From Colwellia sp. 1_MG-2023 (GTDB lineage: Bacteria; Pseudomonadota; Gammaproteobacteria; Enterobacterales; Alteromonadaceae), in assembly GCF_030546755.1 (NCBI RefSeq), contig NZ_JAUOPE010000013.1:1-64000 (forward strand): a stretch of 64,000 nucleotides of DNA. The letters run 5' to 3'. Each line of letters begins with the position of its first letter. The first letter of the stretch is position 1. The notes beneath the pieces are model-generated. The model searched no databases and was not told the DNA's origin. It saw only the letters and a list, made by a program, of their open reading frames with translations. The translations under genes were made by a program, and so were the position numbers. Positions 10,916 through 19,169 of the stretch are shown in pieces.

Positions 10916-12364
10916 ATGACTTCTCATCTTGAGGAACAATATCAAACTAGTTGGCAAGAACGCCAAACATTTGCTGAAAATATGCAGCCAATCATCGGCC
11001 AACTTTTCAGAAATAATGGTATCGAAATATCTGTTTATGGTCGTCCTTTAGTGAATGCTTCGGCAATCGATATAATTAAAGCACATAAATCAGTAGCACT
11101 ACATGAAGAAAGCAAACTTCGTTTACGCGAAAGTTTTCCGTTTGTAGAAGCATTAAGTAAAATGAATTTAGCACCGGCTAGAATCGATGTCGGTAAATTA
11201 GCATATCGTTATTTATTCAAAGGCGAAGCTAATGGCTTATCAATTGAACAGTTTTTAGAAAAAGAATTAATAGACATTGCTAAAACTAACGACTTACTTG
11301 AATCCAAAGATATTGTTTTATATGGCTTTGGCCGTATTGGTCGTTTACTTGCCCGCTTATTAATTGAGCGTGCGGGTCCAAGTGCTACGCTAAATTTACG
11401 TGCTATCGTTATTCGCCCTGGTCAAGAAGGGGATTTAGCTAAACGTGCCAGTTTATTACGTCGCGATTCGGTACATGGTGCATTTAATGGCAGCATTACT
11501 ATTGATGAAGAAAATAACGTTATTAGAGCTAATGGTGCTTTTATTAAAGTAATTTATGCAAAATCACCTGCTGAAATAGATTATACAGCTTATGGTATTA
11601 ATGATGCGCTAGTTGTTGATAATACCGGGATCTGGACTGACGAAGAAGGTTTAGGTCAACATCTTAAATCAAAAGGCGTTGCTAAAGTTTTATTAACCGC
11701 TCCTGCTAAAGGTGATATCAAAAACATTGTTTATGGTGTTAACGAAGATATGATTTTAGCAGACGATAAAATTGTTTCAGCCGCCAGTTGTACTACTAAT
11801 GCTATTACGCCTGTTTTAAAAGCGATTAATGATAACTTTGGTATTAAAAATGGTCATGTTGAAACGGTTCACTCTTATACTAATGATCAAAACTTAATTG
11901 ATAATTATCATAAAGCGCCTCGTCGTGGTCGTAGTGCTCCTTTAAATATGGTTATTAGTACTACAGGTGCTGCTAAAGCTGTTTCTAAAGCTTTACCAGA
12001 ATTGAAAGGTTTATTAACGGGTAACGCGATACGTGTTCCTACTCCAAATGTTTCAATGGCAATCATGAATTTAAACTTGAAAAAAGACACAGATAAGCAA
12101 GCATTAAACGATTACTTGCGTAATATTTCTTTAAATTCAAAATTGCAAAATCAAGTAGATTACACGGCTTCAAGTGAAATCGTTTCAACAGATTTAGTTG
12201 GTTCTCGTTATGCGGGTGTGGTTGATTCACAAGCAACTATTGTTGATGGTGACCGCGCTGTTTTATATGTATGGTATGACAATGAATTTGGTTATAGCTG
12301 TCAGGTGGTTCGTGTTATGCTTGAAATGTCTGGTATTACAGTGCCAACATTACCGCTTAGTTAA
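10916..12364 (+). CDS. Long-form glyceraldehyde-3-phosphate dehydrogenase
   Basis: A GAPDH-family enzyme of 482 residues, about 150 longer than GapA. The first 130 residues are a helical extension with no motif I recognise. The NAD-binding motif VLYGFGRIGR begins near residue 134, and the active site AASCTTNAITP has Cys292. A basic segment, HKAPRRGRSAP, occupies the position where GapA has DWRGGRGAG. Such long GAPDHs occur beside a normal gapA in Vibrio, Shewanella and relatives. Whether this one favours gluconeogenesis or NADP is not decidable here. A terminator follows closely, so it is monocistronic. Confidence 0.88.
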   Translation: MTSHLEEQYQTSWQERQTFAENMQPIIGQLFRNNGIEISVYGRPLVNASAIDIIKAHKSVALHEESKLRLRESFPFVEALSKMNLAPARIDVGKLAYRYLFKGEANGLSIEQFLEKELIDIAKTNDLLESKDIVLYGFGRIGRLLARLLIERAGPSATLNLRAIVIRPGQEGDLAKRASLLRRDSVHGAFNGSITIDEENNVIRANGAFIKVIYAKSPAEIDYTAYGINDALVVDNTGIWTDEEGLGQHLKSKGVAKVLLTAPAKGDIKNIVYGVNEDMILADDKIVSAASCTTNAITPVLKAINDNFGIKNGHVETVHSYTNDQNLIDNYHKAPRRGRSAPLNMVISTTGAAKAVSKALPELKGLLTGNAIRVPTPNVSMAIMNLNLKKDTDKQALNDYLRNISLNSKLQNQVDYTASSEIVSTDLVGSRYAGVVDSQATIVDGDRAVLYVWYDNEFGYSCQVVRVMLEMSGITVPTLPLS

Positions 12365-12384
12365 TGAATGCATTGAATATTGAA

Positions 12385-12409
12385 GAAGGCACTTAATGTG
12401 CCTTTTTTT
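12385..12409 (+). terminator. Rho-independent terminator after long GAPDH
   Basis: Stem AGGCAC/GTGCCT with a short loop is followed by seven T. It lies about 20 bases after the stop. Confidence 0.9.
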
Positions 12410-12489
12410 ATTCATGTTTTTTATTTTGCTGCCGATAACAGTTTTGAGCGCTATATTTAAATTCAGTACATAGGTAAAAAGAGGTTTAT

Positions 12490-12690
12490 ATGTCAATTAC
12501 CATCGCTTCATCAAATCCTGTTAATTCAGATATCGAAACAGGTCATGCATTACTCACTGCGAAAAAAGTTCAGGGTCAACAAGAACTGGAAGGGCAAATG
12601 GCCGTTAAGTTAATTGAAGGTGCTAGTGTTGACGCTGCGCAACTGCCAACAACTGCGAGTAGTGGACATAATATCAATATTAAAGTTTAG
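12490..12690 (+). CDS. Small hypothetical protein, 66 residues
   Basis: A short ORF preceded by AGAGG six bases upstream of its ATG, with terminators isolating it on the upstream side. The protein has no membrane segment. A central helix rich in Gln and Glu (KKVQGQQELEGQMAVKLIEG) is followed by a flexible tail ending HNINIKV. This layout faintly recalls YjfB-like putative motility proteins, which also end in a short beta-like tail after a helix, but the similarity is too weak to assign. Good ribosome binding site and sensible composition make it likely to be real. Confidence 0.6.
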   Translation: MSITIASSNPVNSDIETGHALLTAKKVQGQQELEGQMAVKLIEGASVDAAQLPTTASSGHNINIKV

Positions 12691-12706
12691 ATTTTAAAAA
12701 ATAAAA

Positions 12707-13039
12707 TTAAATACAACGTGCAGGTTTAGGCAAGCCTGCATATTTTGTTGCTTGTTTAGCCGGGCCTTCTGGAAACAACCGGTAAAGATACCGACTACTT
12801 GCTTTCTCTTCGCCAAACTCTGCTTTCATCGCTTTTGTTAAGGCTCTAATTGCCGGTGATGTCTTATATTTTAGATAAAACTCTCTTACAAACGTGATCA
12901 CTTCCCAATGCGCCTGTGTTAACTCTGTATTATCAGCCTGTGCAATTATTGGCGCTAATGCTTCATGCCAGTCAGAATAATTCACTAAATATCCTTGTGA
13001 ATCTGTTGCTATTTCTTTCCCTTCAAATACTATCGTCAT
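12707..13039 (-). CDS. tusE: Sulfurtransferase TusE (DsrC family)
   Basis: Last carrier of the Tus sulfur relay; it takes persulfide from TusBCD and passes it to MnmA for 2-thiouridine at tRNA wobble position 34. The family signature [15 protein letters not shown] and C-terminal GLPKPARCI with the penultimate sulfur-carrying Cys are present. I place the start at ATG 13039, overlapping the tusB stop (TAATG), which gives MTIVFEGKE as in E. coli TusE. The in-frame TTG at 13048 would add three residues inside tusB. It is the fourth gene of a tusD-C-B-E operon. Confidence 0.95.
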   Translation of the reverse strand: MTIVFEGKEIATDSQGYLVNYSDWHEALAPIIAQADNTELTQAHWEVITFVREFYLKYKTSPAIRALTKAMKAEFGEEKASSRYLYRLFPEGPAKQATKYAGLPKPARCI

Positions 13040-13332
13040 TATTGCCAAGTCACCGAATTGTCATAGTCAAAAATAAGTTGGGTTAATTTTTCAATACTTA
13101 TTACTTGGATATTTCCTGTAGAGGTTAGTCCACGTGCTAATGCATGTTGTTCAATTATATATATGTTCTGGCAAGCGAGTAATATATCAGTCAACAGGGG
13201 ATGATTAAGAAGATAACTAGCATCATCAATCAACACTATAGCGTCCTCTGTTGATAAGTTTGCACAACAAAGTTCAACATCATTATTATTAAATGGTGAT
13301 TGCCTCAACAAATGAAGCGTTTTTTTATTCAT
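13039..13332 (-). CDS. tusB: Sulfur relay protein TusB (DsrH family)
   Basis: Small subunit of the TusBCD heterohexamer, 97 residues. The opening [14 protein letters not shown] and the following [13 protein letters not shown] strand match the DsrH/TusB family. It lies two bases downstream of tusC and overlaps the tusE start by one base, as expected for coupled translation of a stoichiometric complex. Confidence 0.9.
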   Translation of the reverse strand: MNKKTLHLLRQSPFNNNDVELCCANLSTEDAIVLIDDASYLLNHPLLTDILLACQNIYIIEQHALARGLTSTGNIQVISIEKLTQLIFDYDNSVTWQ

Positions 13333-13334
13333 TT

Positions 13335-13706
13335 TTAAAACCTTAAAATAACATCGCTTGACGTTAGCTTTATTGAAAAATCTGATTTTTCCAATACTTG
13401 AACATTTTCTATATGGAAATTTTCCGATAAGTTACGCTCAACTAAGCTTTGTTTACAAACGTAGATGTTTTCTAAATCGTAAAATTCAAAGGCACTAAAT
13501 GTTTTTAAAAAATCTTTAACTTGAATAGATTCTGGCTGCTGATGTGTCACTAATTGCCAGACACCATCACCTTGAAAAAATAAATGCGTAGTTTGTTCGT
13601 ATGTTCCCATAATCAATGCAACATCTAACGCATCCTTGGCGTTCGGTTGTCCAAAAGGGGCACTAGTATTTAAAATAGAGATAGTTTTAGGCGTATATTC
13701 AGACAT
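13335..13706 (-). CDS. tusC: Sulfur relay protein TusC (DsrF family)
   Basis: A 123-residue DsrE/DsrF-fold subunit of TusBCD. The N-terminal strand ISILNTSAPFG, the helix DALDVALIMG, and YVCKQSLVERNL fit TusC. It overlaps the tusD stop by one base. There is no sign of a broken frame. Confidence 0.9.
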   Translation of the reverse strand: MSEYTPKTISILNTSAPFGQPNAKDALDVALIMGTYEQTTHLFFQGDGVWQLVTHQQPESIQVKDFLKTFSAFEFYDLENIYVCKQSLVERNLSENFHIENVQVLEKSDFSIKLTSSDVILRF

Positions 13707-14080
13707 TATAATTGCACCACACGATCGGCTTTAAGCGATAACTCTACTAGTTCACCTAATCCTGCAATAGTAAATTCATCCATTAATAAACTAGTACTCA
13801 TTGGCTCATCAGCTTTGATTAAACCATGTTTTTCAGCCGCTGTACTACAAAGGTAATAGGGGACAGCATGATCTTTGTTTAATTGTTGCCACTTTTTCTG
13901 TAGAGGAAATTCATCATTAGGTATCGATAAATACTGACTTGCATTTAAAACACCCGATTGATAAAAAAATACCCCTATAACTTTTGAGTGTTGGCGAAGG
14001 GCTGTTTCAATCAATTGAAAAGCTGTTTGTGTTAAATGACTCGTTGGAGGTGTAGTAATAATGACTGCCATTGTTTTCAT
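13706..14080 (-). CDS. tusD: Sulfurtransferase TusD (DsrE family)
   Basis: Catalytic subunit of TusBCD that receives persulfide from TusA. The expected reactive cysteine is Cys78 in YYLCSTAAEKHG, the same number as in E. coli. The first ATG (14080) is preceded by a GGGGG stretch at good spacing; a second ATG three codons in is possible. It is the first gene of the operon, and its promoter must lie in the 80 bases shared with the yccA-like gene terminator. Confidence 0.93.
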   Translation of the reverse strand: MKTMAVIITTPPTSHLTQTAFQLIETALRQHSKVIGVFFYQSGVLNASQYLSIPNDEFPLQKKWQQLNKDHAVPYYLCSTAAEKHGLIKADEPMSTSLLMDEFTIAGLGELVELSLKADRVVQL

Positions 14081-14106
14081 CTGTTCCCCCTAAAACATTA
14101 TTAAAT

Positions 14107-14135
14107 AAAAAAGCCTCGATAATTCGAGGCTTTAT
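14107..14135 (-). terminator. Terminator of the BI-1 family gene
   Basis: Hairpin AAGCCTCGA/TTCGAGGCTT ends in a T run on the minus strand, just beyond the stop at 14161. It also separates this gene from the tus operon. Confidence 0.85.
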
Positions 14136-14160
14136 ATTATATCTGAATTTTTAGCAGAGA

Positions 14161-14835
14161 TTAATCATCGCTACCAAATACACCTAATAAATGTAATAAA
14201 TGAACAAAGATATTATAGATATTTAAGTATAAAGATACTGTCGCTCTAATGTAGTTAGTTTCACCACCGTGAATAATACGGCTGGTATCAAATAAAATTA
14301 AACCTGACATGATCATGATAATAGCTGCGCTAACCGCTAACGATAGTGCAGGGATAGCGAAAAATATGTTAGCAATAGAAGCGATAATTGCAACAATTAA
14401 ACCTACCATCAAAAAACCACCCATAAATGAGAAGTCTTTTTTACTTGTTAATGCATAACCTGATAAAGCAAAAAATATTAATGCTGTACCACCTAATGCT
14501 TGCATTATTAAAGAAGGACCACTTGGCATTGCTGCATAATAATTTAACATTGGCCCAAGAGAGGCGCCCATTAAACCGGTAAAAGCAAATATCCAAAATA
14601 TGCCACTCGCTTTATCTGCTTGCTTATGAACCACAAATAATAAAACAAAAGCGACAAGGGTCATAATTAACCCTGCCATATGAGACAAGCCCATAGACAT
14701 TGAAATACCTGCTGTAACGGCACTAAATGCTAATGTCATTGATAACAACATGTAGGTATTCTTTAACACTTTATTGATTTCAATTGCTGAGCTTTTGCTC
14801 GCTGTTTGAAAACTCATATTAGATTGCATAAACAT
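14161..14835 (-). CDS. yccA: Bax inhibitor-1/YccA family membrane protein
   Basis: An integral inner-membrane protein of 224 residues with seven hydrophobic segments from about residue 28 to the C-terminus. The family pattern TYMLLSMTLAFSA at the first helix and FDTSRIIHGGETNYIRATVSLYLNIYNIF near the end are characteristic of the BI-1/YccA family. E. coli YccA interacts with the FtsH protease. In many gammaproteobacteria yccA lies beside the tus genes, as here. The protein ends with the typical short acidic tail (FGSDD). Confidence 0.9.
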   Translation of the reverse strand: MFMQSNMSFQTASKSSAIEINKVLKNTYMLLSMTLAFSAVTAGISMSMGLSHMAGLIMTLVAFVLLFVVHKQADKASGIFWIFAFTGLMGASLGPMLNYYAAMPSGPSLIMQALGGTALIFFALSGYALTSKKDFSFMGGFLMVGLIVAIIASIANIFFAIPALSLAVSAAIIMIMSGLILFDTSRIIHGGETNYIRATVSLYLNIYNIFVHLLHLLGVFGSDD

Positions 14836-14950
14836 TCCTCTAAGAACTTTAGTTATATTTGTAAGATAAGGCTTTTATTGAGAAGTTCAAGTGCAAAGCA
14901 ACTTTTCATTTATTACCTTTGACATATTATGACACGTGAATTGTAAAATA

Positions 14951-15553
14951 CTATGCTTTTTGTTGATGAAATTCAGATATTATTTGTGATCGTTTGTAAC
15001 AAGACAAACTATGGTCATTTACCATACCGCAGGCTTGCATATGAGCGTAGCAAATAGTCGAACCGACGAATTTAAAGCCTCGTTTTTTTAAATCTTTGCA
15101 AAAAGCATCAGATTCAGGACTTGTTGCTTGATAATCTTCTGGTGTGCTTATCTCATTAACGATGGTTTTGTGATTAACAAAACCCCACATATATTCACTG
15201 AAACTACCAAATTCTTTTTGTATTTCAATAAAGCGTTGTGCATTGTTAATAGCCGCGTTAATTTTTAAACGGTTTCTAATGATATCTTTATTCAATAATA
15301 ACTCTTCAAATTTAGCGTCATCATATTGTGCCACTATATTTACATCAAAATTTGCAAACGCTTTTCGATAACCTTCACGTCTTTTTAAAATGGTGTACCA
15401 GCTCAAACCGGCTTGTGCTGACTCAAGTGTTAAATATTCAAATAATTTTTGATCATCATAAACAGGCACTCCCCATTCTTCATCATGATACTTCACATAA
15501 TCAGGTTTTGAGGTATCTAACCAAGGACATCTACAGGGCTCATTTTTAGTCAT
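14951..15553 (-). CDS. tag: DNA-3-methyladenine glycosylase I
   Basis: Base-excision repair enzyme that removes 3-methyladenine. The N-terminus CRCPW, then YVKYHDEEWGVPVYDDQKLFEYLTLE (split here as two motifs, YHDEEWG and LFEYLTLE), with AGLSW and ILKRREGYRKAF are diagnostic. The C-terminal VNDHSLSCY supplies the second pair of zinc ligands. Its length of 200 is close to E. coli Tag (187). It is an isolated gene, transcribed away from tRNA-Ser. Confidence 0.95.
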   Translation of the reverse strand: MTKNEPCRCPWLDTSKPDYVKYHDEEWGVPVYDDQKLFEYLTLESAQAGLSWYTILKRREGYRKAFANFDVNIVAQYDDAKFEELLLNKDIIRNRLKINAAINNAQRFIEIQKEFGSFSEYMWGFVNHKTIVNEISTPEDYQATSPESDAFCKDLKKRGFKFVGSTICYAHMQACGMVNDHSLSCYKRSQIISEFHQQKA

Positions 15554-15629
15554 ATTATTCTCTAAATGGTTGAATGACAGGCAAAGTGATTAATTTTTTA
15601 GCAATCAAACATTTTTAGCAAATTAATAC

Positions 15630-15668
15630 TTTACAAGCGATTAATGACACTTTAATATTCGCCTCGTC
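15630..15668 (+). promoter_or_regulatory. Promoter of tRNA-Ser copy A
   Basis: TTTACA (15630-15635), a 17-base spacer and TAATAT (15653-15658) are followed by a GC-rich discriminator, TCGCCTCG. This discriminator type is typical of stringently controlled stable-RNA promoters. The same arrangement is found at copy B. Confidence 0.75.
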
Positions 15669-15693
15669 TTAAGGCAAGCGCCTAAAGATATCT

Positions 15694-15784
15694 GGTGAGA
15701 TGGCTGAGTGGTCGAAAGCACCGGTCTTGAAAACCGGCAAGGGTTTGTAGCCCTTCTAGAGTTCAAATCTCTATCTCACCGCCA
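15694..15784 (+). tRNA. tRNA-Ser (UGA), copy A
   Basis: A 91-base class II tRNA with acceptor GGTGAGA/TCTCACC, anticodon loop CTTGAAA (UGA), a long variable arm (GGGTTTGTAGCCC), T loop TTCAAAT, and encoded CCA. Its sequence is identical over all 91 bases to copy B at 50602-50692. Confidence 0.97.
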
Positions 15785-15794
15785 TATTCTAAGA

Positions 15795-15826
15795 AACCGC
15801 ATCTTTAATTAGTCGCGGTTTTTTTT
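15795..15826 (+). terminator. Terminator after tRNA-Ser A
   Basis: AACCGC/GCGGTT stem with an AT-rich loop, followed by a run of T. Confidence 0.85.
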
Positions 15827-15913
15827 CGTTTTAAATTTGCTTAATTAACTACAGGGTTTGTAGCGTTAATCCTTCGAGTAGAGTTCAAGCCTTTATCTTA
15901 CTGCCATATTTAG

Positions 15914-15945
15914 AAAAGCCCGTTACGAAAGTCACGGGCTTTTTG
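15914..15945 (+). terminator. Terminator after first 3'-half copy, array A
   Basis: Stem AAAGCCCGT/ACGGGCTTT plus T run. It is the same hairpin as the distal terminator of array B (50197-50228). Confidence 0.85.
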
Positions 15946-16027
15946 CTTTCTAAGCTTTAATTAAATTCAGGGTTTGTAGCAGAATACCTTTAACCAGAGT
16001 TCAAGCCTTTTCTTACCGCCATCATAG

Positions 16028-16058
16028 AAAAGCCCGTTACATGGGTAACAGGCTTTTA
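16028..16058 (+). terminator. Terminator after second 3'-half copy, array A
   Basis: Stem AAAGCCcGTTAC/GTAACaGGCTTT with T run. It may also serve, reading the other way, the minus-strand gene ending at 16111. Confidence 0.8.
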
Positions 16059-16110
16059 TTGATAGCTCAACTGACAATTTCAGTGAGTTATTATGATAAA
16101 TTTTAGAATT

Positions 16111-16887
16111 TTATAAAGCAGGGCTTACACTTTGTTGTGCTTGGTTTGCTTTTTCGATTTTTTCTAAACGTTCTATTAATAGCGTAATAGATATCTCAAG
16201 CTGATTGACAGTGGTGGCAATTTCCATTTGTTGGTTGTCTCTACCTGATGATTTCTCTTCAAGTGTCGAGATAAGTGAATTTAGCTCTGCAATTTTCGGC
16301 TGTAAATTATTCGCCGCTGATATTTGATCTGCTAAAGCGGTAATATTAAATTCTGCTGAGGTGAGTTTATCACTAACATTATTAATTGAAGTGTTTGCTT
16401 TACTGATCTCTTGGCTTTGGTTTTTAATTAAGCTGTCTTGCTTGATACTCGTTGATCTAAGCGCTTTAATTTCACTTTGATTTTTACGCCACGCTGATGC
16501 CCAAAGTTTATCCATTTCATCCCAAAGCTTTTCGGTTTTTTCACTAATCGCTTCAAGCTTTACTTTTAAGGCAATGGTTGACTCACCCATTTCTTCGCCG
16601 GTGGCAGAAAGTTGATTCTCTAATTGCTGAATTCGGTTTTCAGACTCGCCAATTAATTGCTGTAACTTTAAATTTTCTTGATAAAAAAACCAAGATGCCC
16701 CTGCTAAGGCAAAATAAATAATCACAGTTAGAAAAATATTTACCGGCGATGACTTGCTTTGCTGCTGGTCCGTTTTATCTAGTTGTTTACTGTTCTTCGA
16801 TTGAGTTGAACGTGAAGGATTCACGCTTTTCAATTGATCTTGATCTAAAGTAATGGTTGGGATCTCAGGTTCTACACGATTAGACAA
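16111..16887 (-). CDS. Membrane-anchored coiled-coil protein, unknown function
   Basis: I do not recognise this 258-residue protein. A polar, Gln/Ser-rich cytoplasmic N-terminus (1-48) leads into one transmembrane helix (about 49-69). A long heptad-rich periplasmic region (about 70-250) follows, with repeated Leu/Ile/Glu/Lys and almost no Gly or Pro. It looks like a spacer or scaffold rather than an enzyme. The likely start is TTG at 16887, preceded by AGG at seven bases. It lies downstream of asnB but separated by a terminator, so it is probably its own transcription unit. Confidence 0.7.
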   Translation of the reverse strand: MSNRVEPEIPTITLDQDQLKSVNPSRSTQSKNSKQLDKTDQQQSKSSPVNIFLTVIIYFALAGASWFFYQENLKLQQLIGESENRIQQLENQLSATGEEMGESTIALKVKLEAISEKTEKLWDEMDKLWASAWRKNQSEIKALRSTSIKQDSLIKNQSQEISKANTSINNVSDKLTSAEFNITALADQISAANNLQPKIAELNSLISTLEEKSSGRDNQQMEIATTVNQLEISITLLIERLEKIEKANQAQQSVSPAL

Positions 16888-16985
16888 AATAATACCTATA
16901 TGAAAATTAAACAGCTAATAGGTAACTTTAAAACAAAATGACGTAACATTTAACAAGTTATTGCTAAAAAGCTGGTATATTTTAT

Positions 16986-17023
16986 AAAAAAAACCGATGA
17001 ATAAGCATATTCATCGGTTTTTT
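16986..17023 (-). terminator. Terminator of asnB (bidirectional hairpin)
   Basis: A 13-base stem, AAAACCGATGAAT/ATTCATCGGTTTT, has A runs on one side and T runs on the other. It lies 30 bases beyond the asnB stop. Confidence 0.9.
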
Positions 17024-17053
17024 ACTTTCTGTTTGTTAAGTGAGGGGAAAAGT

Positions 17054-18718
17054 TTAATAACTTTCGTTATGTACGCTCAGTACAGCACGGCCTGACGGAT
17101 CAGCGTTATTTTTAAAGCTTTCATCCCATGCCAACGCTTCTTGGGTACTACAGGCTACAGATTTTCCACCAATCACACAATCTGCCGCGCTTGGTAGTGG
17201 GTATTTTTCTTCAAAGACACAACGGTAAAAGTACGCTTCTTTGCTGTCTGGTGTGTTTACCGGGAATTTATAAGCTGCGCTTTCAAGTTGTTGATCTGTT
17301 ACTTGCGTATCGATAAAAGCTTTTAACCCGTCAATCCAGTTATAACCTACGCCATCAGAAAACTGTTCTTTTTGACGCCATAAAATTTCTTTAGGTAAAT
17401 AACCTTCAAAAGATTCACGCAAAATGGCTTTTTCCATTTTACCGTTACCACACATTTTATCTTGTGGGTTAATTCGCATGGCAACATCCATAAAGTTTTT
17501 GTCTAAGAATGGTACGCGAGCTTCGATCCCCCAAGCCGACATCGACTTATTAGCACGTAAACAATCAAACTTATGTAAGCGATCAAGTTTACGGTTTAAT
17601 TCTTCATGAAATTCTTGTGCGTTAGGTGCTTTGTGGAAATATAAATATCCACCAAAGATCTCATCTGCGCCTTCACCTGAAAGTACCATTTTAATCCCCA
17701 TGGCTTTTATTTTTCGAGCCATTAAATACATTGGGGTAGAAGCACGAATAGTTGTTACGTCATAAGTTTCAAGGTGATAAATTACTTCCTTAAGTGCATC
17801 TATACCTTCTTGTTCGGTAAAAATAACACTGTGATGTATTGTACCAATACTATCAGCAACGGTTTGTGCTGCTACTAAATCTGGTGAGCCTGCTAACCCA
17901 CAAGCAAAAGAGTGAACTTTTGGCCACCAAGCTTCAGCTAAATCGTTATCTTCAATACGACGAGAAGCAAATTTTTGGGTAATAGCTGAAATAAGTGAAG
18001 AATCTAAACCGCCAGAAAGCAAAACACCATAGGGTACATCCGTCATTAAGTGACTTTTTACCGACTCTTCTAGCGCTTCACGGATCTTAGTAGTGCTTGT
18101 AGTGTTATCTTTAATAGCATCGTATTTGTGCCAGTTACGTTTATAGTACTTTTGCACTTTACCAACTTTACTATCAAGAATATGCCCGGGAGGGAATTCT
18201 TCTACCGTTTTACAAATCGGCATTAACGCTTTCATTTCTGATGCAACATAAAAGTTACCATCAGCATCATAGCCAGTGTAAAGCGGGATAATACCAATAT
18301 GGTCACGTGCAATTAAATAACTATTGTCGTTAGCGTTATAAAGACAAAAAGCAAACATGCCTTGTAGCTTATCAACAAACTCAGTACCAAATTCTTCATA
18401 CAAAGGTAAAATTACTTCACAGTCAGAGCCTGTTTGAAATTGGTAATCAACGGTTAAGGCTTTAGCGAGTGTTTTATGGTTATAAATTTCACCATTCACG
18501 GCTAAAACATGAGATTTGTTTGCGTTATATAAAGGTTGAGCACCATGTTCTGTGTCAACAATTGAAAGACGTTCATGCACTAAGATTGCATTATCATTTT
18601 GATAAATGCCAGACCAATCTGGACCACGGTGACGTAATAAACGAGAATATTCTAAAGCTTTTGGGCGTAAAGTTTCAGCCCCTGATTTTATATCTAATAT
18701 ACCAAATATCGAACACAT
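17054..18718 (-). CDS. asnB: Asparagine synthetase B (glutamine-hydrolysing)
   Basis: Makes asparagine from aspartate, ATP and glutamine. The N-terminal glutaminase nucleophile Cys2 (MCSIFGI) and RHRGPDWSG define the class II amidotransferase domain. The synthetase domain has the PP-loop SGGLDSS (235-241) and GEGADEIFGGY. Its 554 residues equal the E. coli AsnB length. It is monocistronic: a terminator follows and a 450-base control region precedes it. Confidence 0.97.
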   Translation of the reverse strand: MCSIFGILDIKSGAETLRPKALEYSRLLRHRGPDWSGIYQNDNAILVHERLSIVDTEHGAQPLYNANKSHVLAVNGEIYNHKTLAKALTVDYQFQTGSDCEVILPLYEEFGTEFVDKLQGMFAFCLYNANDNSYLIARDHIGIIPLYTGYDADGNFYVASEMKALMPICKTVEEFPPGHILDSKVGKVQKYYKRNWHKYDAIKDNTTSTTKIREALEESVKSHLMTDVPYGVLLSGGLDSSLISAITQKFASRRIEDNDLAEAWWPKVHSFACGLAGSPDLVAAQTVADSIGTIHHSVIFTEQEGIDALKEVIYHLETYDVTTIRASTPMYLMARKIKAMGIKMVLSGEGADEIFGGYLYFHKAPNAQEFHEELNRKLDRLHKFDCLRANKSMSAWGIEARVPFLDKNFMDVAMRINPQDKMCGNGKMEKAILRESFEGYLPKEILWRQKEQFSDGVGYNWIDGLKAFIDTQVTDQQLESAAYKFPVNTPDSKEAYFYRCVFEEKYPLPSAADCVIGGKSVACSTQEALAWDESFKNNADPSGRAVLSVHNESY

Positions 18719-19169
18719 TGAAGCGCTACTCCTTAATATAGTTTTGATTTATACAATTTTAAAAATTGATTGTGGACAGCTAAAGGGTTGTTAAGTGCGT
18801 GCTATTTTCATAAAGGTGGAAATAATAACGACAAAAACAACAGTAAGTGAAACTTAACTGTTGCAGACACTTTGACAGCATCAAAATAAAAATCAAGCGT
18901 TAATTTTAACTTTTTGTAATAAAATTACATGTATTGATTGCTACATTTTTAAAGGGCTATAGTCAATCCCTTTAAAAACACGCCTTTGATGAGTTATTAC
19001 TCTAATTATTGTTTATTCTCTAGGTTATAGAATGATTTATTATTTTTAGGTTATTGTCATTATAAGGGTGTTAACATCTCATTGTGTCTACTATTATAGA
19101 TATTAACCAAGTGATTGAATAAACACTAAATCTTTAATATCAAAATTACATTTAATGAGAACAATAATA
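18719..19169. promoter_or_regulatory. asnB / C15-like divergent control region with HexR-like palindrome
   Basis: This 451-base AT-rich region lies between divergent asnB and the C15-like gene. It contains the perfect palindrome TGTAATAAAATTACA at 18915-18929. That matches the HexR consensus and differs from the gapA site at one position. It lies 197 bases upstream of asnB. I see no ORF. Confidence 0.5.

Larger units (their letters stand above)
15785..16060 (+). repeat. Tandem degenerate tRNA-Ser 3'-half copies, array A
   Basis: After tRNA-Ser A come two partial copies of its 3' half. Each has the variable-arm piece AGGGTTTGTAGC, the T arm (GAGTTCAAGCC) and an acceptor-like end with CCA. CCA ends fall at 15784, 15906 and 16021, giving periods of 122 and 115 bases. 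Each copy is followed by its own terminator. The 5' half (D arm and anticodon) is missing in both copies, so they cannot be functional tRNAs. Confidence 0.85.

Noticed and set aside
15840-16021. Additional tRNA genes after tRNA-Ser A
   Set aside because: Only variable arm, T arm and acceptor 3' strand are present; D arm and anticodon are missing.
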